Source: Pseudotamlana agarivorans
Lineage (GTDB): Bacteria > Bacteroidota > Bacteroidia > Flavobacteriales > Flavobacteriaceae
Direction of reading: 5' to 3'
Assembly (NCBI RefSeq): GCF_001642835.1
Contig: NZ_LXEI01000014.1
Span: 62,001-126,000 of the forward strand
Length of the DNA: 64,000 bases
Positions 1-9,061 of this stretch are shown here, piece after piece. The notes under the pieces were generated by a model. That model made no database searches, was not told where the DNA came from, and worked only from the letters and a program-made list of their open reading frames with translations. The translations under genes were made by a program, and so were the position numbers. How positions within the stretch are numbered: position 1 is the stretch's first letter; each line of letters opens with the position of its first letter.

Positions 1-515
1 CCTATATCTTCTATAAGTTGTATGGCTAATTTTTTTCCTTGTGACTCCTGAGTCGCAAACGGAATAGCCATTTTATGTTTACTTCGGAAAGCTTTCTGCT
101 CCAAATCTTCAGGATTTAAAGAATTAAAAGCCTTAACCGTTTTGGCCGTTCCAAACTTAATGGCTGTATACTCTGAAGCATTGTAATTCGCGTTTAACAC
201 TTCTGTCGCCAACTCGCCATCGTTTTCAGGGTCTGGGTTTGTGGCATCAATAATTACATTATTTTCATAATTACCGGCATACAATTCGGCTATTTGATGC
301 ATAGTGTGAAATGGCATGGCCAATAAATAGGCATCCGTTTGGGCTTTAAAAATAGCATTCAAACTCAACCCTACAGCATCATGCCCCGCATTTTCCACCA
401 ATCCTCGTAACTCATCCGGATGTTTAGAACCAAACAATATCTCATGGCCTGCTTTCGCCCAATGTTTTCCTAAACTCCCTGCAATCTTTCCTTTTCCTAT
501 AATGCCTATTGTCAT
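1..515 (-). CDS. NADP-binding oxidoreductase, F420 reductase-like (3' end cut by window)
   Basis: This is the first 171 codons of a gene that runs off the left edge, starting with ATG at 513-515. The protein opens with a Rossmann dinucleotide motif (G7-x-G9-x3-G13 in IGKGKIAGSLG), followed by FGSKHP, where NADPH-dependent F420 reductase-like proteins bind the cofactor phosphate. A DATNPDP segment follows near residue 95. The family is NAD(P)-binding domain 2 (pyrroline-5-carboxylate reductase / F420-dependent NADP reductase-like). Flavobacteria are not known to make F420, so the true substrate is probably different. The missing C-terminus prevents a finer call. Confidence 0.75.
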   Translation of the reverse strand, partial: MTIGIIGKGKIAGSLGKHWAKAGHEILFGSKHPDELRGLVENAGHDAVGLSLNAIFKAQTDAYLLAMPFHTMHQIAELYAGNYENNVIIDATNPDPENDGELATEVLNANYNASEYTAIKFGTAKTVKAFNSLNPEDLEQKAFRSKHKMAIPFATQESQGKKLAIQLIEDI

Positions 516-622
516 GATTTCTTTTCTAAAAATTACGCTCATAAAAGTTAATCATCATCTCTTAATCCCATTAGCTTGATGCCTTAAAATCTTAGTCCAA
601 AAGAAGCATGCGATTTAAGTTT

Positions 623-1648
623 CTACAACGTATGCTCCTCACCTTTACCATATTCCTTCTTATAAATTCGAACAATAATTAAAAACAAGCTAATTAATAA
701 TGGTCCGAAAATTAATCCCACAAAACCAAATAATGGTAATCCAATTATAACCCCTAGAAGGGTAATTAAAGGATGCACATCGTCTAACCTTCTTAGCACG
801 AATAAGCGAATTAAATTATCGGTAGACCCAACTACCACAATACCATAAATTAAAATACCCCAAGCTTGAAATGGACTTCCATTAGATAACATTAATATAA
901 AAACAGGTAGTGTTCCCAACATACTACCAATAAAAGGAACCATAGATCCAAAAGTGACAATAGCACCCCAAAAAAACGGATTTTCAACACCAAAAATAAA
1001 AAAACCAACAAGGGCTACTACCCCTTGTGCTAAGGCTACTAATGGAATTCCTAAGGCATTGGCCTTAACCATTTGACGGGTTTCTGTTCCTATAATTTTC
1101 AGACTAGAATCACTAATAGGAATATAATCATACAAGGATTCTCTTAATTGTTTTCTATTGGTTAACATGTAATACAACAAAAAATACATGATGGAAATGG
1201 TGATAAACGTATTGAAGGTCCCGCCTACTAAACCTTGTAGGTTTTCAGAAAGCCAACCTGAGACCGCTTGAGGATCAAACTGTGAGGTTATGTCGTAACC
1301 AAATCGCGTTTCGATGGCATCTAATTGGGATTCAACAACAGCAATAACTTTCTCTGAATTATCTACAGCCGCACCAATTTTATTACCCAACATCATCACG
1401 ATACCAGCTACTGGAAGTAAAATAACCATAAAAGACATAAACATGAGTAATCCTGCCGCCCAATTAGGAGACCAGCCCTTCTTTTTTACAAGTGTGGACA
1501 TGAGTTTCCTAAGCAAAACATGCATGATAATTGCGCCCAAAACGCCTGACAAATAAGGCGCCATTTCTTTAAAAATTAAGCCCCCAATAAGCAGTATGAG
1601 AAGCAAAATAAAAATTTGACGAATTATTCTTGGTTGTATCATATTCAT
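623..1648 (-). CDS. AI-2E family transporter (PerM/YdiK-like permease)
   Basis: A 341-residue polytopic inner-membrane protein. It has paired hydrophobic helices at the N-terminus (about 10-90), a soluble stretch at about 95-140, and a run of helices to about 330 ending in a basic tail. The segment GAIVTFGSMVPFIGSMLGTLP is typical of the AI-2 exporter-like superfamily (TqsA/PerM). Members export small molecules or ions, and AI-2 transport is proven for only a few, so the substrate here is unknown. ATG at 1646-1648 and a second ATG two codons later are both possible starts. It lies just upstream of the small Rho-N gene on the same strand. Confidence 0.85.
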   Translation of the reverse strand: MNMIQPRIIRQIFILLLILLIGGLIFKEMAPYLSGVLGAIIMHVLLRKLMSTLVKKKGWSPNWAAGLLMFMSFMVILLPVAGIVMMLGNKIGAAVDNSEKVIAVVESQLDAIETRFGYDITSQFDPQAVSGWLSENLQGLVGGTFNTFITISIMYFLLYYMLTNRKQLRESLYDYIPISDSSLKIIGTETRQMVKANALGIPLVALAQGVVALVGFFIFGVENPFFWGAIVTFGSMVPFIGSMLGTLPVFILMLSNGSPFQAWGILIYGIVVVGSTDNLIRLFVLRRLDDVHPLITLLGVIIGLPLFGFVGLIFGPLLISLFLIIVRIYKKEYGKGEEHTL

Positions 1649-1671
1649 ATATATGTGGTTAGTACTATTAA

Positions 1672-1908
1672 TTAATGGTTTCTTAAAGCCTTTATAAGTT
1701 GTTGTTTATTCATTTTAGAACGCCCTTCGATGCCTATTTTTTTAGCTTGTTCATATAAATCTGCTTTGGTACGTTCCTCATAAGCCTTGGCTTTACCTCC
1801 CTTTACGCCAGCATCGGGAGTGTTGGCTATTCTTGCCGACTTTTCTTTACTGTACCCCTTTTCTCGTAAGGCTTCATATTGTGCTTCATTTTTTATAATC
1901 GCTGCCAT
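1672..1908 (-). CDS. Small basic Rho-N domain protein
   Basis: A 78-residue, lysine-rich soluble protein. The N-terminal half (EALREKGYSKEKSARIAN) resembles the short domain found in plasmid- and stress-associated small proteins. The C-terminal half (KADLYEQAKKIGIEGRSKMNKQQLIKAL) is a Rho termination factor N-terminal (SAP-like) helical domain, which binds nucleic acid. Such stand-alone Rho-N proteins are common in Bacteroidota and are not the termination factor itself. It sits 23 nt upstream of the AI-2E exporter gene on the same strand, so the two may be cotranscribed. A link to general stress response is inferred from the CsbD gene nearby. Confidence 0.75.
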   Translation of the reverse strand: MAAIIKNEAQYEALREKGYSKEKSARIANTPDAGVKGGKAKAYEERTKADLYEQAKKIGIEGRSKMNKQQLIKALRNH

Positions 1909-2121
1909 ATCGCTTCGTTTTTTAGTTCTTTTTAAGCTCGTAACTACAAATATTCATTTAAAATAGAAACCGCCTTAACCTTATCACACAAAACATGAAC
2001 TGCCTTCAATATTCATGGCCATTAATTTTTTAGATTAAGATATTATTTTTTTGAGTCAATACAAGCATCTCTATGCAAGTAATTTAGCCCTAAACGAATA
2101 TTAAACTAAAAGTTAGAAATT

Positions 2122-2307
2122 ATGAACAGAGATCAGTTAGAAGGTAAGTGGAAACAAATTAAAGGTAACTTCAAACAAAAATATGGTGAAATTACCGACG
2201 ATGACATTACCTATTCAGAAGGTAAATTTGATGAGATGTTAGGTAAACTACAAGAAAAAACAGGAAAGGAAAGAGAAGCTATTGAAAAAGAAATTGCCGA
2301 GTGGTAA
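2122..2307 (+). CDS. CsbD family stress-response protein
   Basis: A 61-residue hydrophilic protein with the CsbD signature (MNRDQLEGKWKQIKGNFKQKYG, then a second helical copy ending with REAIEKEIAEW). CsbD in Bacillus belongs to the sigma-B general stress regulon, and its biochemical role is not known. The gene is monocistronic: it has its own ATG with an AT-rich leader and is followed 34 nt later by a strong terminator. Length and motif match the family well. Confidence 0.93.
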   Translation: MNRDQLEGKWKQIKGNFKQKYGEITDDDITYSEGKFDEMLGKLQEKTGKEREAIEKEIAEW

Positions 2308-2341
2308 ACCTCTCAACAACATGCAAATTAATTAATCCTAG

Positions 2342-2378
2342 AGGCCATCTAAACATGATTTAGATGGCCTTATTTTTT
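2342..2378 (+). terminator. Rho-independent terminator of csbD-like gene
   Basis: A perfect 12-bp inverted repeat (AGGCCATCTAAA, 5-nt loop, TTTAGATGGCCT) at 2342-2370 is followed by a T-rich tail. It ends the CsbD transcript on the plus strand. Confidence 0.93.
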
Positions 2379-2429
2379 TATTGCAACATTAGTAATCCTA
2401 AACTGTAAGTTTACTAAGCTTTTAAATCA

Positions 2430-3341
2430 CTACGAATTCTCAATTATTTTAGCATTTGCATTTGGCTGTATACCTAAACCATAGCGTTTGGCATATACAT
2501 AAGTAAACTCGGCGCCAAAAAACAAAATCAAACACGAATAGGACGCCCATAGTAAAATTAATACGATAGTTCCTGCTGCACCATAAGTCGATCCTGGATT
2601 AGCCGTCCCCAAATACAAACCAAGAATAAACTCTCCAAAAACAAAAAGTATGGCCGTTATGAGTCCGCCAATCCAAACGGTTTTCCATCTAATCTTCGCG
2701 TCTGGTAAATACTGAAACAACAGCGCAAACAAGACGGTTATAATACTAATAGACAAAACCGCATCCAATACAAAAGCGATATACACAATAAAATCGGGCA
2801 TAAAACTTTGGATGTAATTATTTAATGAAGAAATCGCTGTAGTGATTAAAAAACTAATCAGTAACAAAAACCCAATCACTAAAATGAACGCAAAACTTCG
2901 TGTACGATCGAGAAGCATCTTCGTGAAACCAGAATCTTTATCTGGAACAATATTCCAAATTTGATTCAGTGAAAGTTGTAAATGGTAAAAAACACCTGTA
3001 GCGCCAAACAATAGCGACCCAATACCTGCAAGTGTTGCGGCAGTACTTTTTTCTTTGTTCTGCGTTTCAACCATCATAGTTTTAATGGCATCGGCAGCAT
3101 CATGCCCTAAAGCATTCGATATTTCTTGGGTAAGCTTTCCTTGCACGATATCGGCACCCCAAAAATAACCAACCGTATTAACAATAATCACTAAAAGCCC
3201 AGGAAGCGATAAGACGGCATAATAAGCAACGACAGCACTTAATCGAAAAGGATCATCGGCGGTCCATGCTTTATAGGTATCTACTATAAGCGATGGAAAA
3301 TGTTTTAATTTAAATTTTTCTGTAGTTTCTTGAGGCATCAT
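2430..3341 (-). CDS. YihY/BrkB family inner-membrane protein
   Basis: A 303-residue protein with about six membrane helices. The N-terminal signature (AWTADDPFRLSAVVAYYAVLSLPGLLV) and the later block (GSTYGAAGTIVLILLWASYSCLILFFGAEFTYVYAKRYG) are the two conserved segments of the YihY/virulence factor BrkB family, formerly misnamed RNase BN. The function is uncertain; it may be a transporter or envelope protein. It reads toward the CsbD terminator, with no obvious operon partner. Confidence 0.92.
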   Translation of the reverse strand: MMPQETTEKFKLKHFPSLIVDTYKAWTADDPFRLSAVVAYYAVLSLPGLLVIIVNTVGYFWGADIVQGKLTQEISNALGHDAADAIKTMMVETQNKEKSTAATLAGIGSLLFGATGVFYHLQLSLNQIWNIVPDKDSGFTKMLLDRTRSFAFILVIGFLLLISFLITTAISSLNNYIQSFMPDFIVYIAFVLDAVLSISIITVLFALLFQYLPDAKIRWKTVWIGGLITAILFVFGEFILGLYLGTANPGSTYGAAGTIVLILLWASYSCLILFFGAEFTYVYAKRYGLGIQPNANAKIIENS

Positions 3342-3391
3342 AAATCACTATATCTTTTTATTTTCATTCCGACTACGAAGGCAACTAAAAA

Positions 3392-4396
3392 TCACTTTCC
3401 TTCAAAAGGCAGCTTCAACTTTTTCTTAGAATTAAGCTTGTAACCAATGGCTATTTTAGCTTTGGTATTGCTAAACACATAGTCTAACCCATGGTCCAAA
3501 CTACTCGTATAAACACAACTTCCGTACACAAACGTCACATAAAACCGTTTATAAACATAACCAACCCCAGCATTATAATCCAGCTTATAGATAAGCGGAT
3601 TTGAAACGGTGTGTTTGTCTTCTTCGGTGAAGGTTCTTTTGTGCATCAAACCAATTCCCGGAATAACATTAAGAGTTACAAAAAAATTAGCTGGAAGTAC
3701 GAAAACAGATAACACGCCAGCGGAAACGCCTACCCCCACACCTTTAAACTCATTTATATACGCATCACTGTCAAAAAAATCACGATCAGGAATAAGCGCA
3801 TCGTTTGCTGAGAAATTATCGTAAATCATAAATCCACCTACACCATATGAGATGTAGTGTTTTTTTTCAGCTTTCATAAGGCCTGCTCTTAATGTAGCGG
3901 TGGAAAAGGAAATTTCATCAAAAGTATGCAAATAATTAACCCCCATAGAAAAGGAGGTGATATCACGGCTAAAAAACTCCGGTTCCCCAAAGTTATTGGT
4001 CACATTAAAACCCTTATAATGTTGAACATATAAACCAACCAAGTGATTATTACCTACAATAACTGCACCTTGTAAATCAAAACGTTCTGTAGGATTTTCT
4101 TCAAGCCCCTTTAAATTAAAAGCAACATCTACAATCAGCTTACTCGTCCCTAACCCTACACCAACCCCAGCCCTGTTATTGGGTTTAAATGACAATTTAT
4201 TTTCACCATTTTTAAGATTAAAACTTTGCCCTTTATAGTTGGTAAACAACCGGATGGACCAATTTTTCAATTCTCTATCGATAAGTAAAGTATCTATGAT
4301 CTGTTTGGTACTTAAAGAATCTAACTTCTTTGTTTGCGCGTTAGAAAACGGCACAAAAATGATCAAACAAAGCATGATAAGAAACGGCTTAAGCAT
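3392..4396 (-). CDS. Outer-membrane protein, DUF4421-like
   Basis: A 334-residue protein with a Sec signal peptide (hydrophobic residues 4-18, SNAQ cleavage site at 18-21). An acidic/amphipathic start (LIDRELKNWSIRLFTNYKG) leads into alternating short beta segments such as AGVGVGLGTSKLIVDVAF and NAGVGYVYKRFYVTFVYG. It ends in a basic tail (SKKKLKLPFEGK). The layout resembles the Bacteroidota-specific DUF4421 family of predicted beta-barrel proteins, whose function is unknown. It may share a transcript with the YihY gene 50 nt downstream. Confidence 0.65.
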   Translation of the reverse strand: MLKPFLIMLCLIIFVPFSNAQTKKLDSLSTKQIIDTLLIDRELKNWSIRLFTNYKGQSFNLKNGENKLSFKPNNRAGVGVGLGTSKLIVDVAFNLKGLEENPTERFDLQGAVIVGNNHLVGLYVQHYKGFNVTNNFGEPEFFSRDITSFSMGVNYLHTFDEISFSTATLRAGLMKAEKKHYISYGVGGFMIYDNFSANDALIPDRDFFDSDAYINEFKGVGVGVSAGVLSVFVLPANFFVTLNVIPGIGLMHKRTFTEEDKHTVSNPLIYKLDYNAGVGYVYKRFYVTFVYGSCVYTSSLDHGLDYVFSNTKAKIAIGYKLNSKKKLKLPFEGK

Positions 4397-4645
4397 AAAG
4401 ATTGAGGTTGTTTTTTAAAATTTCAATGAAATTAATATTAATTTTTATTGTTAAGAAATAAAACAAGTGCTCTTTTAATCGGGGTTTACATTATTATTAA
4501 CTCAAATAATGATTTTTGAAATGAAAATGCCATCCAAATTGACTGTTGAAATCCAACAATTGCCTGAAATGATTTTAAATTTTCCTATATTAAATTGTAT
4601 TTTTAGTCACTAAAAATATTAAATAGCTAAAACAAAACATTAAAT

Positions 4646-5650
4646 ATGAATAAAAAACTGGTAACCTTTGGAGAAGTCATGATGCGCTTATCGCCTCCTG
4701 GATATTTAAAATTTTCACAAGCCAACTCTTTCGAATTGGTTTACGGTGGTGGTGAAGCAAATGTAGCTATATCATGTGCTTACCTAGGTATGAAAGCGGC
4801 ACACATGACACGATTTCCTGATAATGCCTTAGGACGTGCGGCTACACAGTTTTTACGAAAAAACTGGTTGAGTAGTGATCAAATAATATATGGTGATGAC
4901 AAACTAGGCATGTATTTCTTAGAAAAAGGTGCCGTGCATAGACCTAGTGTGGTTGTGTATGAAAGAGAAGGTTCGGCATTTTCCAAAATACAACCTGGCA
5001 TGGTCGATTGGGAAGATGTTTTAAAAGACGCCGATTGGTTTCATTGGACAGGGATTACCCCTGCCATTTCTGAAGGTGCGGCCCAATGCTGCTTGGAGGC
5101 CATAAAAACGGCTAACAAAATGGGCATCATGGTTTCTGGCGATATTAACTCGCGAAAAAACATGTGGAAATATGGCAAAACCATGCAAGAAGTTATGCCT
5201 GAACTGGTACAACATTGTGATATTGTAATTACTAGTCCGCGTGGTATCAATGAAATGTTCGGACTTGGAGAAGTTGGTGGAAAGCTAAAAAATTCGGCTC
5301 AAGAACTTATGGACGCTTTTCCTAGAATTAAAAAAGTTGTAGGTAAAAAACGAAAATCTATAAGCGCATCCGAGCAGGAAATACAAGGTAGAATATGGAC
5401 GGGCACCGAATACATTAAAACAGAAACCTTAAACATTTCACATGTGATTGATCGTGTTGGTACAGGCGATGCCTTTGCTGCCGGACTCATCTATGGCTTA
5501 CTTCATTATGATACTGATCTTGAAGCCTTAGACTTTGCTACCGCTGCATGTGCCTTAAAACATACGGTAATCGGAGATGTTAATATGGTCTCATTAGAAA
5601 ACATAAAAAGTTTAATGGGAGGTGATACCTCTGGAGCATTGAAACGATAA
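4646..5650 (+). CDS. kdgK: 2-keto-3-deoxygluconate kinase (PfkB family)
   Basis: A 334-residue cytoplasmic sugar kinase that phosphorylates 2-keto-3-deoxygluconate (KDG) to KDPG, feeding the Entner-Doudoroff aldolase. The PfkB N-terminal motif GGGEANVA (34-41) binds the sugar. The C-terminal motif GTGDAF (272-277) carries the catalytic base D275 and the anion hole. The DINSR/KNMWK stretch near 166-175 is typical of KDG kinases. A near-consensus -7 box (TATTTTTA, 4598-4605) lies 40 nt upstream. No KDPG aldolase or uronate dehydrogenase is adjacent, so the source of KDG (alginate, pectin or agar anhydrogalactose) cannot be told. A perfect-stem terminator follows, so it is monocistronic. Confidence 0.85.
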   Translation: MNKKLVTFGEVMMRLSPPGYLKFSQANSFELVYGGGEANVAISCAYLGMKAAHMTRFPDNALGRAATQFLRKNWLSSDQIIYGDDKLGMYFLEKGAVHRPSVVVYEREGSAFSKIQPGMVDWEDVLKDADWFHWTGITPAISEGAAQCCLEAIKTANKMGIMVSGDINSRKNMWKYGKTMQEVMPELVQHCDIVITSPRGINEMFGLGEVGGKLKNSAQELMDAFPRIKKVVGKKRKSISASEQEIQGRIWTGTEYIKTETLNISHVIDRVGTGDAFAAGLIYGLLHYDTDLEALDFATAACALKHTVIGDVNMVSLENIKSLMGGDTSGALKR

Positions 5651-5700
5651 TTGCACAAAAAGTTATGTAAAATGACTTAGTTTGACACCCATATTTTAAG

Positions 5701-5742
5701 AAAGCAGTTTAAAAAATAATGAATTTTAAACTGCTTTTTTTT
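5701..5742 (+). terminator. Terminator after kdgK
   Basis: The inverted repeat AAAGCAGTTTAAAA ... TTTTAAACTGCTTT (5701-5736) runs into eight T residues. It ends the kdgK transcript. Confidence 0.92.
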
Positions 5743-5830
5743 AAACAAAATTGTAAATTACCACAAACATAACCACTTGAAAATGTTTCAATTAAAACAT
5801 TCACTAAACAATCCCAAAAACCAAATTTAT

Positions 5831-5838
5831 TATTTTTG
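5831..5838 (+). promoter_or_regulatory. -7 promoter box (TAnnTTTG) of the export operon
   Basis: TATTTTTG is a full match to the Bacteroidota -7 box. No clear TTG -33 box lies 17-23 nt upstream. The box is inside the longest open frame (which opens at 5777), so the ATG at 5855 is favoured as the real start of the DUF3302 gene. Confidence 0.5.
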
Positions 5839-5854
5839 TTTAAAACTGAATACC

Positions 5855-6322
5855 ATGCTCTTTCAACCCTCAAAAAGAAGACACCTTAGTATTTTATTAT
5901 TTTTACTGCCTCTCTTAATTTCAGCCAACAATCAAGAAGGTGGTGTAGAAGACACCATAGCCGAAGTTGTTAGTTGGATAGTTATTATTATTGTGCCTTT
6001 CGTTTGTATAGGCTTATTTCTTTTTGTTCACGTACTTCCAGAAAAAATCGCCGAAAAAAGAAATCATCCACAAGCTGAAGCTATAAAAGTCCTTTGTATC
6101 CTGTCCTTATTTTTTGGAGGACTGCTTTGGCCACTTGCATGGCTATGGGCTTACAGCAAACCTGTATTTTACAAAATGGCATATGGCACGGATAAAGGAG
6201 ACTATCACGAGACCACTTTAAAAGAGTTTAAAAAAGGGAAAAGCCCCCAAGCAGAGACACAAAGTGACAAAAACGAAATATCCGAAACCGAAACAAATAA
6301 CGAGCAACAAAAAAAATCTTAA
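5855..6322 (+). CDS. DUF3302 membrane protein (YibI/YiaW-like)
   Basis: A 155-residue protein from the ATG at 5855; the frame stays open to an ATG at 5777, but a -7 promoter box lies between the two. It has a signal or anchor helix (residues about 12-25), a second helix (AEVVSWIVIIIVPFVCIGLFLF), an amphipathic link (HVLPEKIAEKRNHPQAEAIK) and a third helix (ILSLFFGGLLWPLAWLWAYS). The tail is polar and Lys/Glu-rich. DUF3302 proteins are encoded immediately before HlyD-type adaptors, as in yibI-yibH of E. coli, and the same holds here: its TAA touches the adaptor's ATG. It is probably an inner-membrane partner of that adaptor, with molecular role unknown. Confidence 0.8.
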   Translation: MLFQPSKRRHLSILLFLLPLLISANNQEGGVEDTIAEVVSWIVIIIVPFVCIGLFLFVHVLPEKIAEKRNHPQAEAIKVLCILSLFFGGLLWPLAWLWAYSKPVFYKMAYGTDKGDYHETTLKEFKKGKSPQAETQSDKNEISETETNNEQQKKS

Positions 6323-7504
6323 ATGGAAATACTATTACTCCTTATATACGGTGGCATTGTTTGGCTTATCTTTTTCAAATTTAAATTATTACCTTGGAAT
6401 ACAGTTACACAAGTCATAGCTTATATCATTCCTGTAGCAGCTATAACCCTACTTATACTTTTTCTTAATATTTTTGCACCTTCTTCACATGACGTTCGTG
6501 TTATGAATTACAATGTAGAAGTTGTACCTGCAGTTACTGGTCAGGTTACAGAAGTTCCTATTAAACCCAACCAGCATGTAAAAAAAGGAGACGTTTTATT
6601 CAAAATAGATCCCGAACCCTTCTTACTTAAGGTTAAAAACCTAAAATCTAAAATTCCTCTTTTAGAAGCCAAAGTAGTAAGTGCCAAAGCTTACGACCGA
6701 GAATTAGAAGATCAAATTACTACTGCAGAAAATAAAATCCAAGTTATTGATGCACAACTAAACTTAGCCATAAAAAGACAGCAACAAACTAAAGAATTAG
6801 CAGATTTAGGAGCGGGTTCAAAATTTGACTACGAACAAGCTCAAGCTAATCTGCAAAATTTACAAGCCCAAAAGGCCATGGCCCAATCTGAAAAATCTCA
6901 ATATCTACAAAAAATTTCAGCAATTTCTTCGGAAGGAGAGCTATCGGAAATTACGCAAGCCAGAGCAGATTTAGAACAAGCCAAAGTTCAGCTAAAAGAA
7001 GCCGAATGGCATTTAGAACAAACCGTATATCGTGCCCCTGCCGATGGTCGCGTAATAAATTTACAATTACGTCCAGGAGCTATGGCGGTGCAGTTTCCCA
7101 TTAAACCTGTATTAACTTTTATAGAAGATGAACAATGGCTAATTGCCTTGTTTAAACAAAATGAAATTCGCTATGTAAAAGATGGTGACCATGCTGAAAT
7201 CGCCTTAAAAACACATCCTAATCACATCATTAAATGCGAAGTTGATCACATCGTTTGGGCCAACGCTCAAGGCCAATTAACAGCAAGTGGTAGATTGCCG
7301 GACACACAAGCAGATCACTCAGAAGAAGGGCGGTTTGCAGTGAGACTAAAAGTATCAGAATCTGATAAGGATATATTTCTAGCCCCTGGAGCAGTAGGTG
7401 TTGGCGCCATTTACACAGAAAGAGGCACTATCATTCACTTGGTTAGAAAGGTCATAATGCGTATAAACACGAAATTAGATTGGATCGTTCCTAAACTTCA
7501 CTAA
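6323..7504 (+). CDS. HlyD family periplasmic adaptor (YibH-like)
   Basis: A 393-residue membrane fusion protein. It has two N-terminal membrane helices (about 2-20 and 28-50). The first biotinyl-lipoyl half (VEVVPAVTGQVTEVPIKPNQHVKKGDVLFKIDP) follows, then a long coiled-coil hairpin (about 105-225), the second lipoyl half (VYRAPADGRVINLQLRPGAMA) and a beta-barrel region. It would bridge an inner-membrane partner and the outer-membrane channel encoded 3 nt downstream. No RND, MFS or ABC pump gene is adjacent. The start codon directly abuts the DUF3302 stop codon (TAAATG), indicating coupled expression. Confidence 0.9.
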   Translation: MEILLLLIYGGIVWLIFFKFKLLPWNTVTQVIAYIIPVAAITLLILFLNIFAPSSHDVRVMNYNVEVVPAVTGQVTEVPIKPNQHVKKGDVLFKIDPEPFLLKVKNLKSKIPLLEAKVVSAKAYDRELEDQITTAENKIQVIDAQLNLAIKRQQQTKELADLGAGSKFDYEQAQANLQNLQAQKAMAQSEKSQYLQKISAISSEGELSEITQARADLEQAKVQLKEAEWHLEQTVYRAPADGRVINLQLRPGAMAVQFPIKPVLTFIEDEQWLIALFKQNEIRYVKDGDHAEIALKTHPNHIIKCEVDHIVWANAQGQLTASGRLPDTQADHSEEGRFAVRLKVSESDKDIFLAPGAVGVGAIYTERGTIIHLVRKVIMRINTKLDWIVPKLH

Positions 7505-7506
7505 AA

Positions 7507-8898
7507 ATGCAAGTTATTTTAAGAAACCTTTGTTTGATTACCCTCCTATTATCAAATTTTTGTTTGGTACAAAGTTGCGCTGTTAAAGCCCCTCCAACGG
7601 GTGAAGATTTACAGGAACTAGCTTATGCAAATTTCATTTTACCTTCTACGTGGCAAAACAGTGCCGATACAACAGCGGTAAACAACAATTGGCTCGATTC
7701 TTTTAATGATCCTGTCTTAGATACCTTAGTAAAAGAAGCCCTGCATTACAATCCCGACCTGCGCATTAGCAGCGCTCGTATAGAAGAAGCTATTGGTCAT
7801 GTTGAAGTAGCTCAGGCTGCGTTACGACCAGCACTTTCTATTTTTGGACGAGAAACCACGAAATTAGGAGGCAACCTAGGCGGTGGCTTAAATGGTGCTA
7901 TTTTCGAGGCTTCGTGGGAAATCGATATTTGGGGAAAATTACGTAACGCGCGAAACGCCGAACAAGCAAACCTTGCAGCTATTAAAAGTCAATATTCCTT
8001 TGCTAGACTTTCAATTGCTGCGCATGTAACCCGTACTTATTTTTTGGCTTCTTCAACATTTTTACAATTACAACTTGCACAACAAATGGTGATGTCTTCT
8101 GAAAATTTAAAAACCATCGCCCAACATAGATTAGATATTGGTACCGGAACTGAAATAGATGTCGTTATCGCTAAAGCAAACTTAAACCAGATTAAAGACG
8201 CTTATAAGCAATTAGAGTTGGCCTATAGTAACCAATTACGCGCACTGGAACTTTTACTTGGCAGATATCCCAAAGCTGAAATAGAAGTCAAAAACAAATT
8301 AATTGAACTTCATTCTAAAATACCCAATGGCATCCCATTACAAATTTTAGAACGCAGACCAGATGTCCTTGCAGCCCAATATCAATTTAATAGTTCCTTC
8401 TATCGCGTAGGTGAAGCTAAGGCTGCCAGATTACCTAGCCTCAATATAACGGCAGGTTTTGGTATATTAGATAGTCCTTTAATCCAACTTGCGGATGACT
8501 TTTCTAATCCGATTAGAAGTCTCGGTGGCGAATTAATAGCACCAGTTTATTTTGGAGGTCAATTAAAAGCTAATGTTACCATAAGAACAGCTCAGCAAAA
8601 ACAAGCGGTAGAAAACTATGCTAGAACCGTTTTAAACGCCATGGCCGATGTGGAGAACACCTTAGATGCTGTTAAAAATATAGAGCAACGTGAAAATTAT
8701 ATTTTTGCTGCCACGAGTAGTAACAAAAGGGCTTTCGAGTTGGAAGAAATTAGATTTAAGGTTGGTAAAAGCGACATGAGGGATCTTTTAGATCAACAAA
8801 TGGATTTATATAAAAGTGAAACAGACTTACTTCATCTTCAAACACAAAAAATTATTCAACGTGTAAATCTTTTTGTAGCCCTTGGAGGTAACATGTAA
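7507..8898 (+). CDS. TolC-like outer-membrane efflux lipoprotein (NodT family)
   Basis: A 463-residue outer-membrane factor. The lipobox LVQSC puts the acylated Cys at residue 24. Two outer membrane efflux protein (OEP) repeats follow, each a long helical pair. NodT-type motifs include WLDSFNDPVLDTLVKEAL, NPDLRISSARIEEA and ILERRPDVLAAQYQF. The family forms trimeric channels through the outer membrane. It is the third gene of the DUF3302-HlyD-OMF operon and would complete a tripartite exporter. The ATG lies 2 nt after the adaptor stop codon. Confidence 0.92.
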   Translation: MQVILRNLCLITLLLSNFCLVQSCAVKAPPTGEDLQELAYANFILPSTWQNSADTTAVNNNWLDSFNDPVLDTLVKEALHYNPDLRISSARIEEAIGHVEVAQAALRPALSIFGRETTKLGGNLGGGLNGAIFEASWEIDIWGKLRNARNAEQANLAAIKSQYSFARLSIAAHVTRTYFLASSTFLQLQLAQQMVMSSENLKTIAQHRLDIGTGTEIDVVIAKANLNQIKDAYKQLELAYSNQLRALELLLGRYPKAEIEVKNKLIELHSKIPNGIPLQILERRPDVLAAQYQFNSSFYRVGEAKAARLPSLNITAGFGILDSPLIQLADDFSNPIRSLGGELIAPVYFGGQLKANVTIRTAQQKQAVENYARTVLNAMADVENTLDAVKNIEQRENYIFAATSSNKRAFELEEIRFKVGKSDMRDLLDQQMDLYKSETDLLHLQTQKIIQRVNLFVALGGNM

Positions 8899-9061
8899 TT
8901 AGATAGCAAAACCCTATAACGTCTTAAAATACTTCCGGCAAGAAATTCATAAAACCAATACCTTAAATATTTCTTAAATCATCCTATGCTTCTAAATAGG
9001 AAAGGCTTCTTTACTATTTTTACCTAAAACTTACCGTTACATATTTAAACAAGCCAGACGC

